Shown piece after piece: positions 6,396-13,733 of a DNA stretch of 13,733 bases (the first letter of the stretch is position 1; every line of letters begins with the position of its first letter). Source of the stretch: Sysuimicrobium calidum (lineage in GTDB: Bacteria > Sysuimicrobiota > Sysuimicrobiia > Sysuimicrobiales > Sysuimicrobiaceae); contig JAVKHN010000047.1 of assembly GCA_031459935.1 (NCBI GenBank), positions 1 to 13,733 of the forward strand, read 5' to 3'. The notes beneath the pieces are model-generated. The model did no database searches and was not told where the DNA came from. It saw nothing but the letters and a program-made list of their open reading frames with translations. The translations under genes and the position numbers were made by a program.

Positions 6396-6745
6396 TCCTC
6401 GTCTTCGTCCTCGTCCTCGAAGTCGAACTCCTCTTCCTCCTCGTCATCGAGGGGGAAGTCCTCTTCCTCCTCGGACTCCTCCTCGTAGTCCTCGAATTCG
6501 ATCTCCACGTCCTCCTCGAGCTGCTCCACCACCCGGTTGAACTCGTCCTCGTCCTCCACGGGAACGAGGGTCTGGTCGTCCTCCACGCGGAGGATGCGGG
6601 CAGGACTCTGGTCCTCCTCCCCGGTGGGAGCCACCACCACGTATTCCTGCCCGTCCACCTCCACGTACTCCAGCACCGTGTACTCCTGCTCGTTTCCTTC
6701 CTCGTCCGTAAGGGTGATGACCTCGTACTCCTCCCGCTTCGGCAC
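6392..6745 (-). CDS. DUF1292 family protein (YrzB-like) with acidic tail
   Basis: Residues 1-72 form a DUF1292 domain: EEYEVITLTDEEGNEQEYTVLEYVEVDGQEYVVVAP is split across strands at about 5-40, then RILRVED (50-56) and the closing FNRVVEQLE helix. The function of DUF1292 is not known. YrzB of Bacillus sits between ruvX and mltG homologues, the same place as here. The tail is exceptional: 27 of residues 83-117 are Asp or Glu, the rest mostly Phe, Leu, Tyr, Pro and Ser, and no basic residue follows Arg71. The family is often about 90 residues, so this tail is longer. The GTG at 6745 is chosen because AAGGAGGGG is 6 nt upstream. The tail DNA is a GAG/GAC low-complexity run that could be prone to slippage. 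It may be cytoplasmic; the partner is unknown. Confidence 0.9.
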   Translation of the reverse strand: MPKREEYEVITLTDEEGNEQEYTVLEYVEVDGQEYVVVAPTGEEDQSPARILRVEDDQTLVPVEDEDEFNRVVEQLEEDVEIEFEDYEEESEEEEDFPLDDEEEEEFDFEDEDEDEE

Positions 6746-6751
6746 GGAAAT

Positions 6752-6760
6752 CCCCTCCTT
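6752..6760 (-). promoter_or_regulatory. Strong ribosome binding site of the DUF1292 gene
   Basis: AAGGAGGGG lies 6 nt before the GTG at 6745, in the 17-nt gap after the ruvX stop. It is among the closest matches to the anti-Shine-Dalgarno sequence in the window and fixes a GTG start that would otherwise be doubtful. Confidence 0.7.
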
Positions 6761-6762
6761 GC

Positions 6763-7191
6763 TTAGGGAGTTGCAAGGCCTGGTCCGGAATGACGGAGAT
6801 AACCTTCCAGGATGAGGGCAGCGGCTACCCCATCCCGTAGCTCCCGGCGGCGGGTGGGAACACGACCGCGGAGCACGCGCTCCGCGGCGACGGTGGTGAG
6901 CCGCTCGTCCCAGAACTCCACCGGGACCCGAGTCCGACGGGCCAGAGCCTCCCCGAACCGACGGGCAGCCCGAGCCATCCTTCCCTCTGTCCCATCCATG
7001 TTCCGGGGAAGCCCCACCACAACGCGAGAGGGGCCCAACTGCGCCACCACCTCCGCGATGGCGTCCAGGACCTCCCGGGTGCTCCGACGGTGGAGGACCC
7101 GGAAGGGCTGGGCGATGGTCCCGGTGGGGTCGCTCACCGCCAGCCCTACCCTTCGGGCGCCGAGGTCCACGGCGAGCACCCGTCCGTTCAC
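6763..7191 (-). CDS. ruvX: RuvX/YqgF family Holliday junction resolvase-like protein
   Basis: This 142-residue RNase H-fold protein belongs to the RuvX (YqgF) family, proposed to resolve Holliday junctions and also reported to help process 16S rRNA precursor. Visible motifs are LAVDLGARRVGLAVSD (6-21) with Asp9, VVVGLPRNMDGTEG (57-70), WDERLTT (94-100) and RDGVAAALILEGYL (119-132) with Asp120. These supply the expected acidic active-site residues. Length is typical. The GTG at 7191 overlaps the alaS stop as GTGA; a G-rich stretch (GGGGG) lies about 4 nt upstream. Order alaS - ruvX - DUF1292 - mltG matches Bacillota. A nearby GTG at codon 5 is possible but would trim the first strand. Confidence 0.95.
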   Translation of the reverse strand: MNGRVLAVDLGARRVGLAVSDPTGTIAQPFRVLHRRSTREVLDAIAEVVAQLGPSRVVVGLPRNMDGTEGRMARAARRFGEALARRTRVPVEFWDERLTTVAAERVLRGRVPTRRRELRDGVAAALILEGYLRHSGPGLATP

Positions 7192-9881
7192 GGATCCCCC
7201 ACAGGTGCGGTCTCCCGGAGGAGACCGCGGACGATCTCCGGCACGTGCCCGAGCGCCTCGTCCAGCCGCGAGGGATCCCGCCCCCCCGCCTGGGCGAGTT
7301 CCGGTCGGCCGCCCCCGGAACCGCCCACCCGCTCCGCCACGGGCCGGATCACCTCTGGAGCCCGCACGCGATGCACCAGGTCCCGGGTCACCATGGCCAC
7401 CAGGACCACCCGACCCGCGTCCGCTCCTCCGAGGACGATCACCCCGCTTTGGAGGCGCTCCCGCAGTCGGTCTCCCACCGCCCGCAGGGCCTCGTGCGGA
7501 AGGCCATCAAGGCGGGCCACGGCCACCCGAACCCCCTCCACCTCCTGGGAGGACTCCACAATCCGATCCAGGTCCTCGGCAATCCGCTGCCGCTGCCAAG
7601 TCTGCAGGGTCCGCTCCAGCTCTCGGACGCGCGCCTGCAGACGCTCCACTCGGGCAGGCAGCTCCTCCGGGGAAGCGCGCAGCTGAGCTGCCAGGTCTTC
7701 CAGGAGTTCCGTCCTGTGCCGCTGCCACGCGATGGCCGCGCGGCCACAGACCGCCTCGATGCGCCGTACCCCCGAGGCCACACCGACTTCCTGGGTGATC
7801 CAGAAGGACCCGATCTCCCCGGTATTCCGTACGTGGGTCCCACCACACAGCTCCCGGCTGTAGTCCCCGATGGAGACCATGCGCACCACGTCCCCGTATT
7901 TCTCCCCGAAAAGCGCCACAGCACCCCGCCGGATGGCCTCTTCGTAGGGGAGGTAGCGGACACGGACCGGGATCGCCTTCAAGATGTGCTCGTTTACCCG
8001 ATCCTCGATGGCCCGCAGCTGCTCCCGGCTGAGGGGCTGGAGGTGGAGGAAGTCGAACCGGAGGCGCTCCGGAGCCACCAGCGAACCCGCCTGCCGGGCG
8101 TGCTCTCCGAGGATCTCCCGCAGCGCCTTGTGCAGAAGGTGCGTGGCGGTGTGGTGGCGCATGGTGTCCTCACGTCGCAGCTCATCCACCGCGGCCTCCA
8201 CCCGCTGGCCCACTCGTAGCGTCCCCTGAACCACCACGCCCCGGTGCACGATGAGGCCCTCCACGGGCCGCTGCGTGTCCGTCACCTCGAAATGCCCATT
8301 CCGCCAGCGCAGCTGCCCCCTGTCCCCCACCTGCCCCCCCGCCTCCGCGTAGAAGGGGGTCCGGTCGAGGACCACTTCCGCTTCCTCCCCCTCCCGCACC
8401 TCCTCCACCGGACTCCCGTCCCGGACGAGGGCCACCACCCGGCCCCGGGCCCGCATCCGACGATACCCCACGAACTCCGTCCTCCCCCCCTTGCGGGACA
8501 GCTCCGCAAGGGGGTGCTCCGCAACCCGGAAGGGGGCCTGGGCCCGGGCGCGCTCCCGCTGCTCCGCCATGGACAGCTCGAAACCCGCCCAATCGATCTC
8601 GAGCCCGTGCTCCTGTGCGATGTCCTGGGTCATCTCCCGGGGAAAGCCGTAGGTATCGTAGAGGCGGAAGACCTCCTCCCCCCCCAGAACCCGCCGGCCC
8701 TCGGACTTGAGCCGGGCGATGACCTCCTCCAGCCGGGCCATCCCAGCGTCCAGGGTCTGGGCGAACCGCTCTTCCTCGCGGGTGATCACCTCTCGGACGA
8801 AATCCCCGTGCGCCCGCAGCTCCGGGTACACGTCCCCCATCTCCCGCACCACCACATCCGCCACCTCCGCGAGGAAGGGACGGTCTAGACCCAGGGTACG
8901 GCCGAACCGGGCCGCCCGCCGCAGGATCATGCGCAGCACGTAGTTACGGCCCTCATTGCCCGGCACCACCCCGTCCGCGATGAGGAAGGCTGCCGCACGG
9001 GCGTGGTCCGCGATGACCCGGTAGGCCACCAGGTGTGCCTCCCGCTCCGCGTCCGAATGCCCTACCAGTTCCTGTGTCCTCCGGATGAGGGGCAGGAAGA
9101 GATCTGTATCGTAGTTGTCCCGCCCTCCCTGCAGGACGCTTGTGATGCGCTCCAGACCCATACCCGTATCCACGTGTTTAGCGGGCAGGGGCTCCAGGGT
9201 GGTAGGGCCCGTTCTGTTGTACTGGATGAACACCAGGTTCCACAGCTCCAAGAACCGTTCGCAGTCCCCGTTCACCCGGCAGGTGTGGCCCGGCACGTGC
9301 TGCTTATTGCAGAACACGGGTCCCCGGTCGATGTGGATCTCGCTGTCGGGGCCGCAGGGGCCTACCTCCGCCATCTCCCAGAAGTTCTCTTTCCTGCCGA
9401 AGAAGAGGAGGTGGCTGGGGTCGAATCCGGGCTGGCGCAGCCACATCTCCGCGGCTTCGTCGTCCCGGGGAATCTCCCCCAGTTCGTCCTCAAAGCAGGT
9501 GGCCCACAGCCGCTCGGGTGGTAGCCCCCACACCTGGGTGAGCAGCTCCCACGCCCACGCGATGGCCTCGCGCTTGTAGTAGTCTCCGAAGGACCAGTTG
9601 CCGAGCATCTCGAAGAAGGTGTGGTGGTAGCCGTCACGGCCCACGTCCTCCAGGTCGTTGTGCTTGCCCGAGACCCGCATGCACTTCTGCACGTCCACGA
9701 CCCGCCTGTAGGGGCGGGTGCCCGTGCCCAGGAACACGTCCTTGAACTGCACCATCCCTGAGTTCGTGAACAGCAGGGTGGGGTCGTCCGGAATCAGGGA
9801 GATGCTGGGCACCCGTACGTGTCCCCGCTCCTCGAAAAACCGGAGGAAGGTTTCCCGGATCTCCTTTGATGTCCAGCTCAC
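7188..9881 (-). CDS. alaS: Alanyl-tRNA synthetase
   Basis: AlaRS charges tRNA-Ala with alanine in the cytoplasm. The 897 residues contain the full set of domains. The class II catalytic core includes LLFTNSGMVQFKDVFLG (36-52), HHTFFEMLGNWSFGDYY (86-102) and GMGLERI (240-246). The tRNA-binding region follows. The editing domain has HHTATH, with His577 and His581, and CGGTH with Cys679 and His683. A coiled segment (about 730-780) and the C-terminal DHHA1 domain, with GGRPELAQAGG (857-867), complete it. The start is the second of two tandem GTG codons, because GAGAGGTGAG is 6 nt before it and only 3 nt before the first. The open frame extends much further upstream, but that part lies opposite rng and is Gly/Pro-rich noise. 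A Cys-rich loop (Cys191, 201, 207) interrupts the core. The gene starts 23 nt after rng, without a T-box. Confidence 0.97.
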   Translation of the reverse strand: MSWTSKEIRETFLRFFEERGHVRVPSISLIPDDPTLLFTNSGMVQFKDVFLGTGTRPYRRVVDVQKCMRVSGKHNDLEDVGRDGYHHTFFEMLGNWSFGDYYKREAIAWAWELLTQVWGLPPERLWATCFEDELGEIPRDDEAAEMWLRQPGFDPSHLLFFGRKENFWEMAEVGPCGPDSEIHIDRGPVFCNKQHVPGHTCRVNGDCERFLELWNLVFIQYNRTGPTTLEPLPAKHVDTGMGLERITSVLQGGRDNYDTDLFLPLIRRTQELVGHSDAEREAHLVAYRVIADHARAAAFLIADGVVPGNEGRNYVLRMILRRAARFGRTLGLDRPFLAEVADVVVREMGDVYPELRAHGDFVREVITREEERFAQTLDAGMARLEEVIARLKSEGRRVLGGEEVFRLYDTYGFPREMTQDIAQEHGLEIDWAGFELSMAEQRERARAQAPFRVAEHPLAELSRKGGRTEFVGYRRMRARGRVVALVRDGSPVEEVREGEEAEVVLDRTPFYAEAGGQVGDRGQLRWRNGHFEVTDTQRPVEGLIVHRGVVVQGTLRVGQRVEAAVDELRREDTMRHHTATHLLHKALREILGEHARQAGSLVAPERLRFDFLHLQPLSREQLRAIEDRVNEHILKAIPVRVRYLPYEEAIRRGAVALFGEKYGDVVRMVSIGDYSRELCGGTHVRNTGEIGSFWITQEVGVASGVRRIEAVCGRAAIAWQRHRTELLEDLAAQLRASPEELPARVERLQARVRELERTLQTWQRQRIAEDLDRIVESSQEVEGVRVAVARLDGLPHEALRAVGDRLRERLQSGVIVLGGADAGRVVLVAMVTRDLVHRVRAPEVIRPVAERVGGSGGGRPELAQAGGRDPSRLDEALGHVPEIVRGLLRETAPVGDP

Positions 9882-9887
9882 CACGCA

Positions 9888-9897
9888 CTCACCTCTC
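9888..9897 (-). promoter_or_regulatory. Ribosome binding site deciding the alaS start
   Basis: GAGAGGTGAG lies 6 nt before GTG 9881 and 3 nt before GTG 9884. It is within the 23-nt rng-alaS gap and favours the second GTG. That start gives the MSWTSKEIRETFL N-terminus expected for AlaRS. Confidence 0.7.
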
Positions 9898-9904
9898 TCA
9901 TATA

Positions 9905-11572
9905 CTATCGCTCCCCGCGGGTCGTGGACGGGGCCCCTCTCTGAAAGAGGAGCCGCTCCAGGTGGCCCCGCAGGCGGCCCCACCACCCATTCCGGGCGGA
10001 CGCGAAGGCCGCAGCCCGCTCCTGCACCTCGTCCTGCTCGTCCGCCACGTCCAAGACCTCCTCCTCCACCTCCAGGCGTCGGACCTCGCCCCGCCCCGCG
10101 GGGACCCCCTCGGCCTGGGCGGGAAGGATCTCTATCTCCTCGAGGTGGATCCCCTCCCGGGCCAGGCAGCGCACCTGCCGACCCGTGGCCTCCTCCAGGG
10201 ATTTCAGCCATGCCTCCCCGTCCCGGAAGAGCTCCGCGTGGACGAGCGGGTGTACATGGACCACCACCCCGGGGGCCTGAGAGGCCCGTACCGTCCGCGG
10301 AAGCTCCCGACGAATCTGGTTGGCCACCGTGCGGGGGGAGAGCACCCGACCCCGTCCCTCGCAGTACGGACAGGGGACGCGGAGGACGTGCTCCAGATCC
10401 TGGTAGACCCGCTTGCGGGTGAGCTCCACCAGCCCCAGCTGCGTCAGGTCAATGAGATGGGTGCGGGCCCGATCCGCCCGGAGGGCCTCCTCCAGGGCCC
10501 GGAGGACCTGCCGGCGGTGCTGCTCGTTCTCCATGTCGATGAAGTCCACGAGGATGATGCCCCCGATGTCCCGGAGCCGGATCTGCCGTACCACCTCCCG
10601 GGCCGCCTCCAGGTTCGTGTTGAAGATGGTGGTCTCCAGATCGGTTTTTCCTACGTACTTCCCCGTGTTCACGTCCACCACGGTGAAGGCCTCCGTCCGA
10701 TCGATCACCAGATAGCCCCCGGAGGGGAGCCACACCTTCCGCCGCAGGGCGTTCTGGATCTCCCGCTCGATCCCGAAGTGCTCGAAGATGGACTCTCCCT
10801 CGTAGAGCTCCAGCCGGGAGCGCAGGTGTGGGGCATAGGACTTCACCAGATCCGTGATCTGCTCGTACTCCCGGGGGGAGTCCACCACAAACCGGCTCAC
10901 CTCCTCAGTGAACAGGTCCCGCACCACGCGCCGGATGAGGCGGAGATCCTGGTACAGAAGGGCAGGCGCCCGGTTCTGCCGGGCCCGTTCCAGTACCCGG
11001 TTCCAGACGCTCAGGAGGTAGCGGAGGTCGTTCTGCAGATCCCGCTCCGACGCTCCCTGGGCCGCGGTCCGGACGATGAGGCCCATTTTCGCGGGCCGGA
11101 TGCGTTCCGCGATCTCCCTGAGCCGCCTGCGTTCCGCCTCGCTCTCGATCTTGCGGGATACCCCCACGTAGCTCACCGTGGGCATGAGGACCAGGTAGTA
11201 CGCGGGCAGGGCCACGTACGTGGTCACCCGGGCACCCTTGGTGCCCGTGGGCTCTTTGGTGACCTGCACGATGATCTCCTGCCCCGGCCGCAACCGATGC
11301 TGGATGGCGCCCCGGCCGATGGCATCCTCTAGATCCTCTCCACCGATGCGCTGTGCCCGCACGTCGCTCACGTGCAGGAAAGCGTTTCGTGCTAGCCCGA
11401 TGTCTACGAAGGCCGCGTCCATTCCCCGCAGGACGTTGGCCACCCGGCCCTTGTAGATGTTGCCCACCACGGGCTCGTCCCGCTCGATGAAGAGGTTCAC
11501 GAGCACCCCGTCTTCCCGTACGGCCACCCGAACCTCGAACGGATTCACGTTCGCGAAGATCTCTCTCTTCAT
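9905..11572 (-). CDS. rng: Ribonuclease G (RNase E/G family)
   Basis: This 555-residue endoribonuclease belongs to the RNase E/G family, which cleaves single-stranded AU-rich RNA and matures rRNA in other bacteria. The first ATG (11572) gives MKREIFANVNPFEVRVAV. An S1 domain lies at about 36-75 (NIYKGRVANVLRGMDAAFVD). The 5'-sensor and DNase I-like regions follow. Asp300 (TVVDVNTGKY) and Asp343 (LVDFIDMENEQHRR) are the expected Mg ligands, and CPYCEG (Cys401, Cys404) is the Zn-link. The C-terminal tail (about 497-555) is acidic, then Arg-rich. The ATG overlaps the rodA stop as ATGA, with GGAG about 8 nt upstream. The frame continues far upstream, but that part is opposite rodA. Lying directly after rodA is a known Bacillota and proteobacterial arrangement. 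The call is firm; specific RNA targets here are unknown. Confidence 0.97.
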   Translation of the reverse strand: MKREIFANVNPFEVRVAVREDGVLVNLFIERDEPVVGNIYKGRVANVLRGMDAAFVDIGLARNAFLHVSDVRAQRIGGEDLEDAIGRGAIQHRLRPGQEIIVQVTKEPTGTKGARVTTYVALPAYYLVLMPTVSYVGVSRKIESEAERRRLREIAERIRPAKMGLIVRTAAQGASERDLQNDLRYLLSVWNRVLERARQNRAPALLYQDLRLIRRVVRDLFTEEVSRFVVDSPREYEQITDLVKSYAPHLRSRLELYEGESIFEHFGIEREIQNALRRKVWLPSGGYLVIDRTEAFTVVDVNTGKYVGKTDLETTIFNTNLEAAREVVRQIRLRDIGGIILVDFIDMENEQHRRQVLRALEEALRADRARTHLIDLTQLGLVELTRKRVYQDLEHVLRVPCPYCEGRGRVLSPRTVANQIRRELPRTVRASQAPGVVVHVHPLVHAELFRDGEAWLKSLEEATGRQVRCLAREGIHLEEIEILPAQAEGVPAGRGEVRRLEVEEEVLDVADEQDEVQERAAAFASARNGWWGRLRGHLERLLFQRGAPSTTRGER

Positions 11573-12693
11573 GGCCCACTCCAGCCTCGACGTCTCCCTA
11601 GATTGAGGAGGACCCCGGTGGCGGCCAGGTTCGCGATCAGCGCGCTTCCTCCATAGGAGAGGAAGGGCAGCGGGATCCCGGTAACCGGCATCATCCCCAC
11701 CGTCATCCCCACGTTGACCAGCACGTGAAATCCCACCATGGAAACGATCCCTGCCCCCACCATCCTTCCGAAGGCATCCGGGGCCCGCTGCGCGGCCTGC
11801 AGTCCCCGGATCAGGTATATCCAGAAGAGCACCAGGACCCCCATGGCGCCCACAAATCCCAGCTCCTCCCCGATCACCGCGAACACGAAGTCCGTGTGCT
11901 GCATGGGCAGAAACTGCAGGGCGTTCTGGGTCCCCTGAAAGAGGCCCTTGCCCCACACCTGCCCGCTCCCGATGGCGATCTTGGACTGGATGAGGTGGTA
12001 GCCCGCCCCCAGGGGATCCAGGCTGGGATCCAGGAACACCAAGAGTCGCTTCTGCTGGTACGGCTTCAACCACCGCCACACCACGGGCAAAGCGGCCAGG
12101 CCGATCCCCACCAATCCCGCCAGGGTGCGGAGCGGGGTGCCTGCCACGAACAGCATCCCCAGGACGATGGCGAGGAACACGAGGCTGGTGCCGAAGTCCG
12201 GCTGCAGGAACACCAGCACCAGGGCCGGCAGCACCCACAGGCCCCAGCCCGCCACCTCCCAGAGGTTCCGGAGAGGTGTGGTCCGGCGAGCCAGGGTATC
12301 CGAAAGGAAGAGGATCACGCTGAGCTTTGCGAGCTCCGAGGGCTGGAAGCTCAGAGGGCCCAACTGCAGCCAGCGCTGGGCACCGAGCCGCTCGTGGCCC
12401 GACAGATCCACGACCAACAGGAGCGCTAAACTCAGCCCGTACAGACCTTTCGCCGCCCGCTGGAAGGTCTTGAGGGGCAAAGCGGCACAAACCCCCAGCA
12501 GAATCCCTCCCACCGCGAGGTGCACGAGCCGCACGGGAAGCAGCCCCGAAGGGGCTTCGGGAGAACGCGTGGCACTCAGGATGGCAAGCGTCCCGAGGAT
12601 GCACAGCCCCAGGACGCTGCCCAGGAGCACAAAGTCCATCCCCGCCACCCACCGGCGGAGGGCCGCCAGGCGCGGGAGGCGCCGACGTCTCAC
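11569..12693 (-). CDS. rodA: Rod-shape SEDS peptidoglycan glycosyltransferase RodA
   Basis: RodA polymerises lipid II into glycan strands and pairs with PBP2 for rod-shape elongation. The 374-residue protein has about ten membrane segments, starting near residue 20. Signatures include GAQRWLQLGPLSFQPSELAK (104-123), FLQPDFGTSL (162-171) and FLPMQHTDFVFAVIGEELGF (261-280). Asp268 lies in the HTDF motif and matches the catalytic Asp of characterised RodA proteins. The closing VTGIPLPFLSYGGSALI (337-353) is typical. The start is the GTG at 12693, which overlaps the PBP2 stop as GTGA and gives a basic N-terminus (VRRRRLPRLAALRR) before the first membrane segment. The open frame upstream of 12693 lies opposite the PBP2 gene and is discarded. 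A GGGAG is 13 nt upstream, so coupling probably drives initiation. Confidence 0.97.
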   Translation of the reverse strand: MRRRRLPRLAALRRWVAGMDFVLLGSVLGLCILGTLAILSATRSPEAPSGLLPVRLVHLAVGGILLGVCAALPLKTFQRAAKGLYGLSLALLLVVDLSGHERLGAQRWLQLGPLSFQPSELAKLSVILFLSDTLARRTTPLRNLWEVAGWGLWVLPALVLVFLQPDFGTSLVFLAIVLGMLFVAGTPLRTLAGLVGIGLAALPVVWRWLKPYQQKRLLVFLDPSLDPLGAGYHLIQSKIAIGSGQVWGKGLFQGTQNALQFLPMQHTDFVFAVIGEELGFVGAMGVLVLFWIYLIRGLQAAQRAPDAFGRMVGAGIVSMVGFHVLVNVGMTVGMMPVTGIPLPFLSYGGSALIANLAATGVLLNLGRRRGWSGP

Positions 12694-13733
12694 GGATGGT
12701 CGGCCGCTCCCTGTGTTGGCGCGTACAGCTGCTGCCACGTCTGGATCACCTGGCGCGCGATGGGTGCAGCGACGATTCCTCCCCGAGCCCCGTGCTCCAC
12801 CAACACCACCACCACGAGACGGGGGTCCTCGGCTGGAGCATATCCCGCGAACCACGCGTGCGGCCTTCCACGGGGGGTCTCCGCGCTCCCCGTCTTCCCG
12901 GCCACGGTGAGGCCCTCCACCGCCGCAGCCCGCCCGGTTCCCTCCTCCACCACTGCCACCAGACCCTCCCGGATTGCGGCCCAAGCCCGGGGGGGGAGGG
13001 AGAGGCGACGGAGTACCACGGGCCTCGAGGTGTACAGAACCCTCCCTTCCGGGGAGAGGATGGACCGGAGGAGCCGAGGCTGCGGCACCTGCCCGCCGTT
13101 GGCCACCGCGGCCATCATCCGGGCCACCTGCAGGGGGGTCACGAGGGTGAACCCCTGCCCGATGGCCATGTTCAGGGTGTCCCCGGGATACCACGGCTCT
13201 CCGAACACCTGCCGCTTGTACTCCACAGTGGGAACGATCCCCTCCACCTCCCCGGGCAGGTCCACCCCCGTGCGTTCCCCCAATCCCAGGGATCGGGCCA
13301 TCCGGGCGAGGTGGGTGGGCCCCACCCGAAGGCCGAGCTGCCAGAACATCACGTTGCAGGACTGGGCGACCCCCGAGCGGAAGGTCACCCTCCCGTGGGC
13401 CCGCAGGTCCCGGAAAACGCGCCCTCCGAGAGTGAGGCTCCCGGGACAGAAAAAGGTACTGCTCGTATCCGCAGCCGAGGTGTGCAGCGCGGCGAGCCCG
13501 GTAACCACCTTGAACACGGAACCCGGCTCGTACGCGGCGGCAAGCGCGCGGTTCAGAAGGGGCATCCGCCGGTCGCCCGCGATCCGCCGCCACACCTCAG
13601 GAGAGATCCCCACCGCGAACAGGTTAGGGTCATAGGAGGGCCAGCTGGCCATAGCCAGGATCTCCCCGGTCCGGGGATCCATGGCCACCACGGCTCCCGG
13701 CCGCGCGCCCAGGGCCCGCTCCGCGGCCTCCTG
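12690..13733 (-). CDS. mrdA: Penicillin-binding protein 2 (partial, N-terminus beyond right edge)
   Basis: The frame is open at the window's right edge, so the N-terminal anchor and dimerisation region are missing; 347 codons remain. Counting from the edge, the transpeptidase domain shows GAVVAMDPRTGEILAMASWP (13-32), SVFK (72-75, the catalytic Ser and Lys), SCN (125-127) and KTGSAE (280-285). The order and spacing fit a PBP2/MrdA class B enzyme that cross-links peptidoglycan made by RodA. The next gene is rodA, with a GTGA overlap, which supports PBP2 over the division enzyme PBP3/FtsI, whose partner is FtsW. A CPG motif near residue 96 is also common in class B enzymes. The missing start prevents any statement on its own promoter. 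MreB, MreC and MreD would be expected upstream, outside the window. Confidence 0.95.
   Translation of the reverse strand, partial: QEAAERALGARPGAVVAMDPRTGEILAMASWPSYDPNLFAVGISPEVWRRIAGDRRMPLLNRALAAAYEPGSVFKVVTGLAALHTSAADTSSTFFCPGSLTLGGRVFRDLRAHGRVTFRSGVAQSCNVMFWQLGLRVGPTHLARMARSLGLGERTGVDLPGEVEGIVPTVEYKRQVFGEPWYPGDTLNMAIGQGFTLVTPLQVARMMAAVANGGQVPQPRLLRSILSPEGRVLYTSRPVVLRRLSLPPRAWAAIREGLVAVVEEGTGRAAAVEGLTVAGKTGSAETPRGRPHAWFAGYAPAEDPRLVVVVLVEHGARGGIVAAPIARQVIQTWQQLYAPTQGAADHP

Noticed and set aside
6392..6560. Microsatellite or CRISPR-like repeat
   Set aside because: The repetition is the GAG/GAC codon usage of an acidic tail, with no fixed unit or spacer.
9895..9910. AT-rich TAGTAT/TATATG as a -10 box for alaS
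   Set aside because: It overlaps the ribosome binding site, so a start site would leave no usable leader, and no -35 is seen.
9882..10211. Upstream extension of the alaS frame
   Set aside because: It overlaps rng, its translation is Gly/Pro/Arg-rich, and the GAGAGGTGAG site supports GTG 9881.
9866..11332. 488-codon plus-strand open frame
   Set aside because: It is antisense to rng and the alaS start. High GC leaves long opposing frames open; the product is Pro/His/Gly-rich with no recognisable domain.
11573..12652. Upstream extension of the rng frame
   Set aside because: It is the out-of-frame shadow of rodA; homology to RNase G begins at ATG 11572.
12694..13593. Upstream extension of the rodA frame
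   Set aside because: It is the out-of-frame shadow of the PBP2 gene; membrane-protein character begins after 12693.

Overview
The window is a gene-dense, GC-rich bacterial segment in which every gene I can support is read on the minus strand, so transcription runs from high to low coordinates. It looks like a high-GC member of, or relative of, the Bacillota/Terrabacteria. The evidence is gene content and order: a ruvX - DUF1292 (YrzB-like) - mltG - yqeG run, and a PBP2 - rodA - rng run as found next to mreBCD in many Bacillota. GTG starts are common and proteins are Arg-rich and Lys-poor. I cannot name a genus, and there is no rRNA or tRNA to help.

Block A (13733 down to about 4906) is housekeeping. 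It starts with a PBP2-type transpeptidase cut by the right window edge, then the SEDS glycosyltransferase rodA, RNase G (rng), alanyl-tRNA synthetase (alaS), the Holliday-junction resolvase-like ruvX, an acidic DUF1292 protein, the endolytic murein transglycosylase mltG and the HAD phosphatase yqeG. Neighbours overlap by 4 nt (GTGA or ATGA) or are 17-23 nt apart. PBP2 and RodA make lateral-wall peptidoglycan and MltG trims glycan strands. Rng, AlaRS and RuvX add RNA processing, translation and DNA maintenance.

A 55-nt gap (4851-4905) is the largest gene-free stretch. It holds a plausible sigma-H-like promoter whose -35 half sits in a small hairpin. It separates block A from block B.

Block B (4850 down to 1) is the accessory and more interesting part. 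It encodes a Roadblock/LC7 (MglB-like) protein, a secreted TPR plus SLT lytic transglycosylase, a LivK-type binding lipoprotein, a TAXI-family TRAP solute-binding protein, a two-domain protein with a DUF4388-like N-terminus, and a multi-pass membrane protein cut by the left edge. That last protein resembles the membrane sensor modules found in front of histidine kinases and GGDEF proteins. No permease, ATPase or Ras-like GTPase is visible. I infer, without proof, an envelope sensing or signalling operon rather than a complete transporter.

No tRNA, rRNA, CRISPR, insertion sequence, clear intrinsic terminator or pseudogene was seen. No gene-free stretch exceeds 55 nt.
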